64,000 bases of DNA, from assembly GCA_910579755.1 (NCBI GenBank), contig CAJTVB010000007.1, positions 62,001-126,000 on the forward strand, given 5' to 3'. This document shows, piece after piece, positions 25,144-32,768 of the stretch (the stretch's first letter is position 1; each line of letters starts with the position of its first letter). The DNA is from an uncultured Acetatifactor sp. GTDB taxonomy: Bacteria > Bacillota > Clostridia > Lachnospirales > Lachnospiraceae. The notes under the pieces were generated by a model that saw only the letters and a list, made by a program, of their open reading frames with translations, did not search any database and was not told the origin of the DNA. The position numbers and the translations under genes were made by a program.

Positions 25144-25214
25144 GCAGGTGTAGTTCAATGGTAGAACACTAGCCTTCCAAGCTAGATACGTGGGTTCGAT
25201 TCCCATCACCTGCT
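25144..25214 (+). tRNA. tRNA-Gly (anticodon TCC)
   Basis: A 71-nt cloverleaf: acceptor GCAGGTG pairs with CACCTGC, discriminator T. The D arm contains AGTTCAATGGTAGAA. The anticodon stem is CTAGC/GCTAG with loop CTTCCAA, giving TCC, which reads GGA and GGG. The T arm has GGGTTCGATTCCC. No CCA is encoded. It is cotranscribed with tRNA-Phe. Confidence 0.97.
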
Positions 25215-25224
25215 TTTTTCATGC

Positions 25225-25278
25225 AAAGCCGCAGAACCGGGGGGTTTCCAGTAAACTCAAGGGGTCTGTGGCTTTTTT
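25225..25278 (+). terminator. Terminator of the tRNA operon
   Basis: AAAGCCGCAGA (25225-25235) pairs with TCTGTGGCTTT (25265-25275), with a long loop containing GGTTT and AAACTC. TTTTTT ends the structure. Confidence 0.75.
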
Positions 25279-25399
25279 ATTGACGGCCTTGTTCCCGCTG
25301 AGTATAATTGATACAGAGCCGATTTTTACAGTTATGGCAATTTATGTTTTTACAGGATATTTTTGGATACACTAACAACGAACAATGGAGGATTAGGAG

Positions 25400-26530
25400 A
25401 TGACCAACGACTGTTATTACGATTCCTTTGACAAAAAGGAAAATCTGCATTTCGATTCCAAGGTGGTACATGGGGGACTGGGCTGCGACCCTATCACCGG
25501 CGCAGTGAGCTTTCCGATCTTTCAGACGGCTACCTTCCGCCATCGCACCTTTGATGTTTCCACCGGGTATAATTATTCCAGGCTGCAGAATCCCACCCGC
25601 CAGGAGCTGGAGCGCACCATGGCAATCCTGGAGGAAGGGACGGAGGCTTTTGCCTTTACCAGCGGGCAGGCGGCGAACATGTGTATTTTCGGCCTTTTGA
25701 AGAAGGGAGACCATGTGATTCTTTCGGACGACATATACGGCGGAACCTACCGTATATGTTCGGACATTTTCAGCGCGCTGGACTGTGAGTTTACCTATCT
25801 GGATATGTCCGATCCGGATCAGCTGGAGGCGGCGATCCGACCCTCCACAAAGATGCTGTTTGTAGAGACGCCTACCAATCCCATGATGAAGACTGCCGAT
25901 ATTTCAAAGCTTTCCCAGATTGCCAAAAAGCATGGTGTGCTTCTGGTGGTGGACAACACATTCCTTTCACCGTATTTTCAGAAGCCCATCACTCAGGGAG
26001 CGGATATCGTGGTTCACAGTGGTACCAAATATTTGTGCGGCCACAACGATGTGATCGCCGGCATTGTGGTGGTGACCACTCAGGAGCTGGCGGATCATTT
26101 CCGCCTGCAGATGAAATCCCGGGGCAACGGCCTGGCGCCCTTTGACTCCTGGCTGGTTCTGAGGGGGCTTAAGACGCTTTCTCTTCGTATGGAAAGACAT
26201 GACAGGAACGGGAAAAAGGTGGTGGAGTGGCTGAAAAAGCATCCCAAAGTTAAAAAATTGTATTATGCCGGCCTGGGAGGGATGATCTCCTTTGAGGTGG
26301 ACAGCGTTGAGACGGTGCACCGTCTGCTTTCGGATGTAAAAATGATTTTGTTTGCAGAGAGTCTGGGAGGAGCCGAGACGCTGATTACCTACCCGCTTAC
26401 GCAGACTCATGAATCCACCCCGCCGGATGTCCGGGAAAAGCTGGGCATCAACGAGCGTTTTGTTCGTATTTCTATTGGAATCGAGGATCCGGAGGATATT
26501 ATTGCGGACCTGGAGCAGGCGATGAAGTAG
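25400..26530 (+). CDS. Trans-sulfuration PLP enzyme (cystathionine gamma-synthase/lyase family), internal deletion
   Basis: A fold-type I PLP enzyme of the Cys/Met metabolism family. Typical segments are FDSKVVHGG, FQTATFRH, YNYSRLQNPTRQELE, FTSGQAANM, DDIYGGTYR, FVETPTNPM, VVDNTFLSPYFQKP and the PLP lysine in VVHSGTKYL. Close relatives have about 16 residues (a PGL..H..h..a..Q..GFGG segment) between the VxxxYYxG strand and GGMISFE; here near residue 290 KKLYYAG runs directly into LGGMISFEV. The frame is intact. Synthase and lyase cannot be told apart by eye. The start is ATG 25400 after GGAGGATTAGGAG. Confidence 0.9.
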   Translation: MTNDCYYDSFDKKENLHFDSKVVHGGLGCDPITGAVSFPIFQTATFRHRTFDVSTGYNYSRLQNPTRQELERTMAILEEGTEAFAFTSGQAANMCIFGLLKKGDHVILSDDIYGGTYRICSDIFSALDCEFTYLDMSDPDQLEAAIRPSTKMLFVETPTNPMMKTADISKLSQIAKKHGVLLVVDNTFLSPYFQKPITQGADIVVHSGTKYLCGHNDVIAGIVVVTTQELADHFRLQMKSRGNGLAPFDSWLVLRGLKTLSLRMERHDRNGKKVVEWLKKHPKVKKLYYAGLGGMISFEVDSVETVHRLLSDVKMILFAESLGGAETLITYPLTQTHESTPPDVREKLGINERFVRISIGIEDPEDIIADLEQAMK

Positions 26531-26583
26531 GATTTGCCTGCGGGGCTGGCCCGGAGAGAAAGCAAAGGGCCATGGAGGTTATG

Positions 26584-27429
26584 ATGAATCTGAAATTTAC
26601 AAAAATGCAGGCCTACGGCAATGATTATATATATATTGATGCCATTCATCAGAGGGTGGAGGACCCCGGGCGGCTGGCAAAAATAATATCGGACCGCCAT
26701 TTTGGGGTGGGATCCGACGGGCTGGTTCTGATCTGCCCTTCGGATACCTGTGATTTTCGTATGAGGATCTTTAATCCTGACGGGACAGAGGCGGAGATGT
26801 GCGGGAATGCCCTGCGCAGTACGGCAAAATTTGTATATTTTCACAAGCTCACAAAAAAGGAATCGCTGACTATTGAGACACTGGGCGGGATCCAGAGAGT
26901 GGAGCTGGAGATCCGGGAAGGAGAAGTCACCAATATTTCCGCCTGCATTGGGAAGCCGGAGCTTCGATCAGAAAGGATTCCTGTGATATCGGATCAGGAT
27001 ACCTTTATGGACCGCAGAGTACAGGTGCTGGACAGGACTTTTCGGATGTCCTCCCTTTCCTGGGGAAATCCCCATACGGTGCTTCTGGTGGAGGATGTGG
27101 ATGCGCTTGATGTGGAGAAATACGGAAGAGCCGTGGAGTATTTGGAATGTTTTCCCAGGCGCACCAACGTTACCTTTGCACAAATGGCGGATGCCGGACA
27201 TGTCCGTATCAGAGAGTGGGAGCGGGGCACAGGGGAGACCCTGGGCTGCGGCACAGGCTGCTGTTCGGCGGTGGTAGTGGGAAATATGCTGGGGCTGTGC
27301 GGCAGAAATGTGGTATGTCATCAGCCGGGCGGAGATTTGCAGGTAGAGTGGGATGAGCAGGATGAGGTTCATATGACAGGACCTTCCCATGTAGTATTTG
27401 AAGGAGAATATTCGTATGAAGCTAAGTGA
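26584..27429 (+). CDS. dapF: Diaminopimelate epimerase DapF
   Basis: DapF converts LL-DAP to meso-DAP for lysine and peptidoglycan. Both catalytic cysteines are in place: EMCGNALRSTAKF and LGCGTGCCSAVV; the N-terminal LKFTKMQAYGNDYIYID is typical. Three in-frame ATGs compete (26572, 26581, 26584); I chose 26584 because GGAGG at 26574-26578 sits 5 bp upstream and the product begins like other DapF proteins. murE starts inside the last 14 bp, coupling DAP supply to DAP incorporation. Confidence 0.95.
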   Translation: MNLKFTKMQAYGNDYIYIDAIHQRVEDPGRLAKIISDRHFGVGSDGLVLICPSDTCDFRMRIFNPDGTEAEMCGNALRSTAKFVYFHKLTKKESLTIETLGGIQRVELEIREGEVTNISACIGKPELRSERIPVISDQDTFMDRRVQVLDRTFRMSSLSWGNPHTVLLVEDVDALDVEKYGRAVEYLECFPRRTNVTFAQMADAGHVRIREWERGTGETLGCGTGCCSAVVVGNMLGLCGRNVVCHQPGGDLQVEWDEQDEVHMTGPSHVVFEGEYSYEAK

Positions 27430-28906
27430 GCTGTTAACGGCCTTAGAGCCGGTATCCTTTTCCGGGGACAGTGAGAGAGAGATTACCGCTGTGGCCTATG
27501 ATTCCAGGAAAGTGATACCGGGTTCACTGTTCGTGTGCATCAGAGGGGAAGAAACCGACGGCCATAAATATATTCCCAATGCCATTCAGGCGGGGGCGGC
27601 GGCCATTGTGGCGGAGGAAGAGCCCTCCTTTCCCTTAGATGCTGCGCTGATCCTCGTGAGGGATGCCAGGTCAGCCCTGGCGCGGATTTCTGCCGCCTGG
27701 TTCGGTTATCCTGCATCGAGGATGACCATGATCGGGCTTACCGGCACAAAGGGCAAGACCACTACTTCTCATATGATTAAAAAAATATTGGAGAAGGCAG
27801 GCCATAAGGTGGGAATGATCGGTACCATGGGAGCCTTCATCGGGGAGGAAAAGGTTCCGGTGAAAAACACGACACCTGAATCCTTTGAATTGCACTCGCT
27901 GTTTGCCAGGATGCTGGAAAAAGGCTGTGAGTTTGTGGTGATGGAGGTTTCCTCTCAGGGGCTGAAGCACAGAAGGACAGAAGGGATCATCTTTGACTAC
28001 GGAGCCTTTCTCAATATTTCCCCGGATCATATCGGCAAGGGCGAGCATGCGGATTTTGAGGAATATTTGTCCTGCAAGAAGCTTCTGTTTTCCCAGACGA
28101 AATGCACTGTGGCCAACATTGATGATCCCCGCTGGAAAGAAGTAACAAAAAAAGCGGATGCTCCCGTGACGGTATCTACCCGGGAGGAAGCGGACTTTAT
28201 GGGCAGAGATATCCAAAATATCTGGGAGCCGGGCCTTTTGGGTGTCACCTTCCGGCTCTGCGGAAGGGTAGAGGGAGAAATGGTTTTAAACATGCCCGGA
28301 AGGTTCAATGTGGAAAATGCCCTGATTGCCGCCGCCATTACCACCCTGGCAGGGGCGCAGCCGGAGCACATCCGGGCGGCCCTGCGGGAGACCGCCGTAA
28401 AGGGAAGAACTCAGGTTTTGCAGGAAACGGCGCACTTTTCCACCTTTCTTATCGACTATGCCCATAATGCGCTGAGCATGGAAAGCCTCCTGCAGATGCT
28501 GAAGTCCTATGAGCCAGACAGGCTGATCTGCTTGTTCGGAGGAGGCGGAAACCGGGCCAGGCAGCGCCGCTACGACATGGGAAGTATAGCGGGTAAGTAC
28601 GCGGATCTTACCATCATTACCATGGACAATCCCAGATTTGAAGAAATGGATGAGATCAATGCCGAGATCATAAGAGGGCTGGAGGCCTACGAAGGAAAGT
28701 ACCAGATTATAAAGGACCGGGAACAGGCCATTCAGTATCTGCTGGATAACAGCGGCAGAAGGGACATTGTGGCCCTGATCGGAAAGGGGCATGAGGAGTA
28801 CCAGGAAATCCGGGGAGTGAAATACCACTTTTCGGAGCAGGAAGTGGTGGCAGCTTATTTAGGCGCAAAACAGGATGAAGCTTACGGTGAAACAAATCAG
28901 GCGTGA
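27416..28906 (+). CDS. murE: UDP-MurNAc-tripeptide ligase MurE (meso-DAP type)
   Basis: MurE adds the third amino acid to UDP-MurNAc-L-Ala-D-Glu. The ATP loop GLTGTKGKTTTSHMI, the central domain (NTTPESFELH) and the C-terminal DNPRFEEM motif are present; DNPR is the meso-DAP-selective signature, agreeing with the adjacent dapF. The ATG at 27416 has GAAGGAG upstream; the in-frame TTG at 27398 lies further inside dapF. The length is 496 residues. It lies outside a dcw cluster. Confidence 0.94.
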   Translation: MKLSELLTALEPVSFSGDSEREITAVAYDSRKVIPGSLFVCIRGEETDGHKYIPNAIQAGAAAIVAEEEPSFPLDAALILVRDARSALARISAAWFGYPASRMTMIGLTGTKGKTTTSHMIKKILEKAGHKVGMIGTMGAFIGEEKVPVKNTTPESFELHSLFARMLEKGCEFVVMEVSSQGLKHRRTEGIIFDYGAFLNISPDHIGKGEHADFEEYLSCKKLLFSQTKCTVANIDDPRWKEVTKKADAPVTVSTREEADFMGRDIQNIWEPGLLGVTFRLCGRVEGEMVLNMPGRFNVENALIAAAITTLAGAQPEHIRAALRETAVKGRTQVLQETAHFSTFLIDYAHNALSMESLLQMLKSYEPDRLICLFGGGGNRARQRRYDMGSIAGKYADLTIITMDNPRFEEMDEINAEIIRGLEAYEGKYQIIKDREQAIQYLLDNSGRRDIVALIGKGHEEYQEIRGVKYHFSEQEVVAAYLGAKQDEAYGETNQA

Positions 28907-28998
28907 CTGCTCCATATGAGGAGCGTTAGACGAAGCAGGGAAACGACAGCGAGAGACAGAAGTTGCCGTGGGAATCGGCGCAGGGCAGAGGAAACCGT

Positions 28999-29964
28999 AT
29001 GAACCATATATATCAGCCATCTGGCAAAATATCACTTTTATTTTGGCCGGCTGCTGTAGCAATGCTTGTGGTCACAGTATCCGCCGCTCTGCTGTGCACA
29101 TACGGCATTCAGGTATCTCATGCTACACTGCTGGATATGATGATTTTTTTCACAATTACTAAATATATTGCAAAATTGGGCGCATTGCTTTGTATCAAGT
29201 TTGGCAGAGTGCGCAAGCCCGCTTTTGCCAGAGGGGTCGGTATTGCCCTGGCCCTATGGTACTGGCTGTTCCTGCTTGCGTTTCATGCACCGGTGAAAGC
29301 GGCTCTGACTGCGGAGAATTCGGTATGGATATGGAAATGGAGCGGGGCGTGGAAAGAAGCTCTTGCGCAGTATGTGCGGGATGCTTTTGGCACCGCAGGT
29401 CAGCCATGGCGTTGGATGCTTTTGGAGCCTGTGCTTTCGCTGAAAGAAAACGGAGCAGTCATTACCGGTAAAAGCGGGAACACGCTGTTTACTGTTCCGG
29501 GGCTTGTGTGCGCTGCGCTGTTGGCAATTTTGCTTCTTGGCACTGTGTGGCAATTCGGTTTTGCGTTATGGGAGCAAGGAAGGGCTCCGTTTTTTGAGGC
29601 TTCCGGGAAATGGGCGAAGAAAACGGTGGTTAATCTGAAATGTCCAACAGAAGAAACTTTTCTTTCCCGGCTCCTGTTAGGAGATACGACAGTGCTGGCG
29701 GATTTGGAGCCGCCTGGCATCGAGGATGCAGACAGCTTTTTTAAGGTATCCGTGTTTGCGATAGACGGGGGAGAATCCTTTTATGTGTCTGTTTCCAAAA
29801 TGATCACATCAAAAAAACAGCGGTCATCACGTTTTGCAGTTCATTCCGATCATCAATCAAAAAGGCGTAAAAAACAGGTTTTTGAGGAAGAACAGGTGGC
29901 AGAATATCTTGTGATGGACAGGGGAACCGGGTTTTCGTTGCTGCGCAGGGCGGATGCAGGCTGA
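28999..29964 (+). CDS. Membrane protein of unknown function, first gene of a three-gene cluster
   Basis: A 321-residue protein. The first two thirds contain four or five hydrophobic segments (LLFWPAAVAMLVVTVSAALL, IALALWYWLFLLAF, VCAALLAILLLGTVWQFGFAL). The rest is soluble and basic, ending GTGFSLLRRADAG, and contains a stretch that looks like part of a beta domain (FKVSVFAIDGGESFYVSVS). I do not recognise the family. ATG 28999 follows AGAGGAAA. The next gene starts 17 bp downstream, indicating an operon. Confidence 0.65.
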   Translation: MNHIYQPSGKISLLFWPAAVAMLVVTVSAALLCTYGIQVSHATLLDMMIFFTITKYIAKLGALLCIKFGRVRKPAFARGVGIALALWYWLFLLAFHAPVKAALTAENSVWIWKWSGAWKEALAQYVRDAFGTAGQPWRWMLLEPVLSLKENGAVITGKSGNTLFTVPGLVCAALLAILLLGTVWQFGFALWEQGRAPFFEASGKWAKKTVVNLKCPTEETFLSRLLLGDTTVLADLEPPGIEDADSFFKVSVFAIDGGESFYVSVSKMITSKKQRSSRFAVHSDHQSKRRKKQVFEEEQVAEYLVMDRGTGFSLLRRADAG

Positions 29965-29981
29965 ATATAGGAGAAATCAAT

Positions 29982-31283
29982 ATGGCAGATTATTCACAAT
30001 TTGAAGCGGGTACGAAATCCGGAATCCATGCGGATACGACCCGGATTCGGAAACATGATGAGCTGATTGGGAAAGCGCTGAAGCGGCGGAGCAGCTCCAT
30101 TTGCTGCTTTGTCGTCAGTCTGATGCTGGCCGTTGGCGTCAGCATTATCTTAAAAAGCTTTATTCCGGCGGTTGTCTTTGGACTTGCGTCAGCCTTTTTT
30201 TTGTGGCGGCTTTGGGGGACGGGTGTGTCGGAGAATTATATGAAGGAGGTCTATGAGGAAGGGCTGCTGGTGCCGGGGCTGGTGGTAAATACACAGCCGC
30301 TGACCATAATGGCGATTGCAAACATGGTGGCATATGATGGTGTGCCGGTTGTAAACGCTTGCCGCAAGCTGGTTGTAAAGGAACTGGACGGGGCAAAGAA
30401 GGAGCTGTACGAAAAGATTCCATGTTCGTGCTTTTTCTGCTATGACGGGGGCTCCTATCACTTGAATTTTGAACCGCACCCGCTTTTCTGGGGGACAGAC
30501 AGTCAGCAGGAAATCAGCGAGGCTCTGCAGCAGGCAGAGACAGACAATAAGCAGAATCCGCAGGATGAATGGGAAGTGCTGAAGCGGATTGCCAGGCAGT
30601 ATCCGACGCTTGCAGATGGGGAGATGATTTTACTGGATGAGAATTATGCCCCCTTTGGCAGGAAGAAATATTATGAAAGCAGGTATAAGCCGCTGAATCT
30701 GGATACGGCGCAGGATGAATACCGGAATATACTGCAGAGGAGTTCGGAGATAACAGAAAAAGAGGATGAAGGAATTCCGTTTCTTGAGCAGGAGATTCCA
30801 GGCAAAGATGTATATAACAGGATGATTGCGCTGGCATGCCGTTTTGACGTATACAAATATATCAGCAGCCACTGCGAACTGGGACATTTTGTGAACAGCG
30901 AGCATCCCGGGCTGTTTACCTATATCGGAGACCCTGTGGACTTTTTGAAGGAGTTTCATGACAGCGGTATTGCGCTGGATGAGGGTGAGTATCCTCTGAT
31001 TTATGAGAAATATCTGATTACCACAAAGGGATGCTATAACGAGGACAAGAAGCTCCAACCCTGGGACAAGGTGAACTTTTCCATTCGGTTTACCGTCCTG
31101 AACGGAATGCAGCTTTTTATGAATGAGACGAAAATTGCGGAATTTAAGGGACAATTTGAAGATACCGGTCGTATGGAATCCCTCTCTGATCCGGAACAGG
31201 AGATGGAGCTTCACAAAGAGGCAGTGCGTATCATTGAATTCTTGCGGGAACTGAAGCTTGACTTCTCTGGCCGTATCCTGTAA
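29982..31283 (+). CDS. Hypothetical protein with two N-terminal membrane helices (DUF3239-like?)
   Basis: A 433-residue protein. Residues about 38-75 form two adjacent membrane helices (CCFVVSLMLAVGVSIIL, AVVFGLASAFFLWRLW). A cytoplasmic domain follows (EEGLLVPGLVVNTQPLTIMAIANM), which recalls proteins labelled DUF3239, then a long charged C-terminal domain. No catalytic motif was seen. It sits between two other unknown genes with short gaps, so the three probably act together. The family guess is weak. Confidence 0.6.
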   Translation: MADYSQFEAGTKSGIHADTTRIRKHDELIGKALKRRSSSICCFVVSLMLAVGVSIILKSFIPAVVFGLASAFFLWRLWGTGVSENYMKEVYEEGLLVPGLVVNTQPLTIMAIANMVAYDGVPVVNACRKLVVKELDGAKKELYEKIPCSCFFCYDGGSYHLNFEPHPLFWGTDSQQEISEALQQAETDNKQNPQDEWEVLKRIARQYPTLADGEMILLDENYAPFGRKKYYESRYKPLNLDTAQDEYRNILQRSSEITEKEDEGIPFLEQEIPGKDVYNRMIALACRFDVYKYISSHCELGHFVNSEHPGLFTYIGDPVDFLKEFHDSGIALDEGEYPLIYEKYLITTKGCYNEDKKLQPWDKVNFSIRFTVLNGMQLFMNETKIAEFKGQFEDTGRMESLSDPEQEMELHKEAVRIIEFLRELKLDFSGRIL

Positions 31284-31359
31284 GATATAAATGTATCAGG
31301 GGAAGACACCCATACAAAAAAACGCAGATACAGACATAATCAATTCGGGGAGGCCACCC

Positions 31360-32433
31360 ATGGAAAAAAACGGACAGACCGTTTCCGTTCTGGATGAGCG
31401 GAATACGGTGATTGGTTATACCTATCCAAAGAGAGCAAAAGGACTTGTCAAAAAGCGTCGGGCAGAGTTTGTATCCGACAGTACAATCCGTTTGCACAGA
31501 CAATGCCCGACATATGAGAATATGGAGGACATAGAGATGGATCAAAGCAAATACATAACCGTTAACCCCAGAACATGGCACAAAAATCCTGACAGATATG
31601 ATCAGAATACCTGCGGCCCATATAATAATGTCAATGACCCCACCGTGTATCAGCGTTTCATGATTGACAACCCGTTGGCGGGGGCTATTACGACACTGCC
31701 TCGTCTGACGGAAATACTGTCCCTGGGTTCCTGGAGCTGGGATTTTACCAGTTATGCTGCCGGCAACATCCATGAGATTGAACCTAACAGCGAGTACCAC
31801 TTTGTATTTTGGCTCAACGGGGGTGAGAATGACCGGAGCGACGAGATCTGCAAGCTGCAGATCCTGTTCACGGACAATCCCGGCATGGCTTCCCGCAGTG
31901 AATTTGGCGCAGGGCTGCATTTCTGCCTAAACCGCGGATATATCAAACCGTTGAAAAAGTACAACGGCTGGGAGTACTACGACATACCGTTTACCACCGC
32001 GCAGGCCAGATATGTACAATTTCAGCTGGTGGCACACAAGGCGCCCATGGCGCTGATGAGTGCCGGAAGTCCTGACCTGTACAGGGATCTGCCGGATATG
32101 GCCGATCCTTATGAGAGTCGGCGTCCCCAGCGGCACAACATCTTTTTTGCGGACGGCTGGCCGGTTGATAAATGGTACTCCACAACAAATCTGAAACAGG
32201 AAGAGCATGAGCAGCCTGTGGTGGGAAACTGTCCTCCTTTTCCTGATTTCCTGCATAATCCGCAGATACATCAAACGTTTGGATTTGGAAGCAGGGATTG
32301 GAAACAAGGTGTCGTCGATAACATTATGGAAGAAATAGACATAGACGACATACTGGAAGAGGTCAAGCAGGATATTCTGGACGGACTGGATATGGATGCC
32401 ATTAAGAAAAGTGTTATGGATTCGATTCACTAA
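31360..32433 (+). CDS. Hypothetical protein with N-terminal basic YPKRAKGLVKK motif and a beta-rich domain
   Basis: A 357-residue protein. Residues about 10-45 hold a small basic module (VIGYTYPKRAKGLVKKRRAE) that I have seen as the N-terminus of many uncharacterised Clostridia proteins. The middle, including YHFVFWLNGGENDRSDEI, is Trp/Tyr-rich and looks like a jelly-roll. The C-terminus is an acidic amphipathic helix with repeated Asp-Ile/Leu steps (DIDDILEEVKQDILDGLD). GGGGAGG 6 bp before ATG 31360 fixes the start; an in-frame ATG at 31291 has no such site. The function is unknown. Confidence 0.65.
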   Translation: MEKNGQTVSVLDERNTVIGYTYPKRAKGLVKKRRAEFVSDSTIRLHRQCPTYENMEDIEMDQSKYITVNPRTWHKNPDRYDQNTCGPYNNVNDPTVYQRFMIDNPLAGAITTLPRLTEILSLGSWSWDFTSYAAGNIHEIEPNSEYHFVFWLNGGENDRSDEICKLQILFTDNPGMASRSEFGAGLHFCLNRGYIKPLKKYNGWEYYDIPFTTAQARYVQFQLVAHKAPMALMSAGSPDLYRDLPDMADPYESRRPQRHNIFFADGWPVDKWYSTTNLKQEEHEQPVVGNCPPFPDFLHNPQIHQTFGFGSRDWKQGVVDNIMEEIDIDDILEEVKQDILDGLDMDAIKKSVMDSIH

Positions 32434-32457
32434 TCTGTCTAAATAAATGACGCTGAA

Positions 32458-32490
32458 GCGGCTCCATTCCCAGTGCGGGAGTGGAGCCGC
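32458..32490 (+). terminator. Strong hairpin ending the three-gene cluster
   Basis: A 14-bp stem (32458-32471 with 32477-32490, one mismatch) with a 5-nt loop lies 25 bp after the stop codon. Only a weak A/T-rich stretch follows, so termination efficiency is uncertain. Confidence 0.65.
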
Positions 32491-32529
32491 GTAAATATTT
32501 GAGTAATTATCGATCCATAAAAATTTTTA

Positions 32530-32558
32530 TTGACAGTATCAAAAACATATGCTAATAT
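32530..32558 (+). promoter_or_regulatory. Promoter of tRNA-Gly
   Basis: TTGACA at 32530-32535 and TAATAT at 32553-32558 with a 17-bp spacer, 39 bp before the tRNA. Confidence 0.85.
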
Positions 32559-32597
32559 ACTTTATGTGATCGGCGCAGACGTGTATCTGCACCATAT

Positions 32598-32670
32598 GCG
32601 ATAGTGGCTCAGTTGGTAGAGCGCCACCTTGCCAAGGTGGAAACCGCGGGTTCGAGTCCCGTCTATCGCT
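32598..32670 (+). tRNA. tRNA-Gly (anticodon GCC)
   Basis: A 73-nt cloverleaf: acceptor GCGATAG pairs with CTATCGC, discriminator T. The D loop has CAGTTGGTAGA. The anticodon stem is CCACC/GGTGG with loop TTGCCAA, giving GCC (reads GGC and GGU). The T arm has GGGTTCGAGTCCC. No CCA is encoded. A T-run starts immediately after. Confidence 0.97.
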
Positions 32671-32692
32671 TTTTTTATTGTTTAATTTTCAG

Positions 32693-32723
32693 CGGAAGCC
32701 CGGGAGATAAGGGCTTCCGTTTT
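32693..32723 (+). terminator. Terminator after tRNA-Gly
   Basis: CGGAAGCCC (32693-32701) pairs perfectly with GGGCTTCCG (32711-32719), followed by TTTT. Confidence 0.85.
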
Positions 32724-32768
32724 GCATATCGTGGGCGGCCTCGCAGGGAGGGGACTTTTTCGTCGTGC

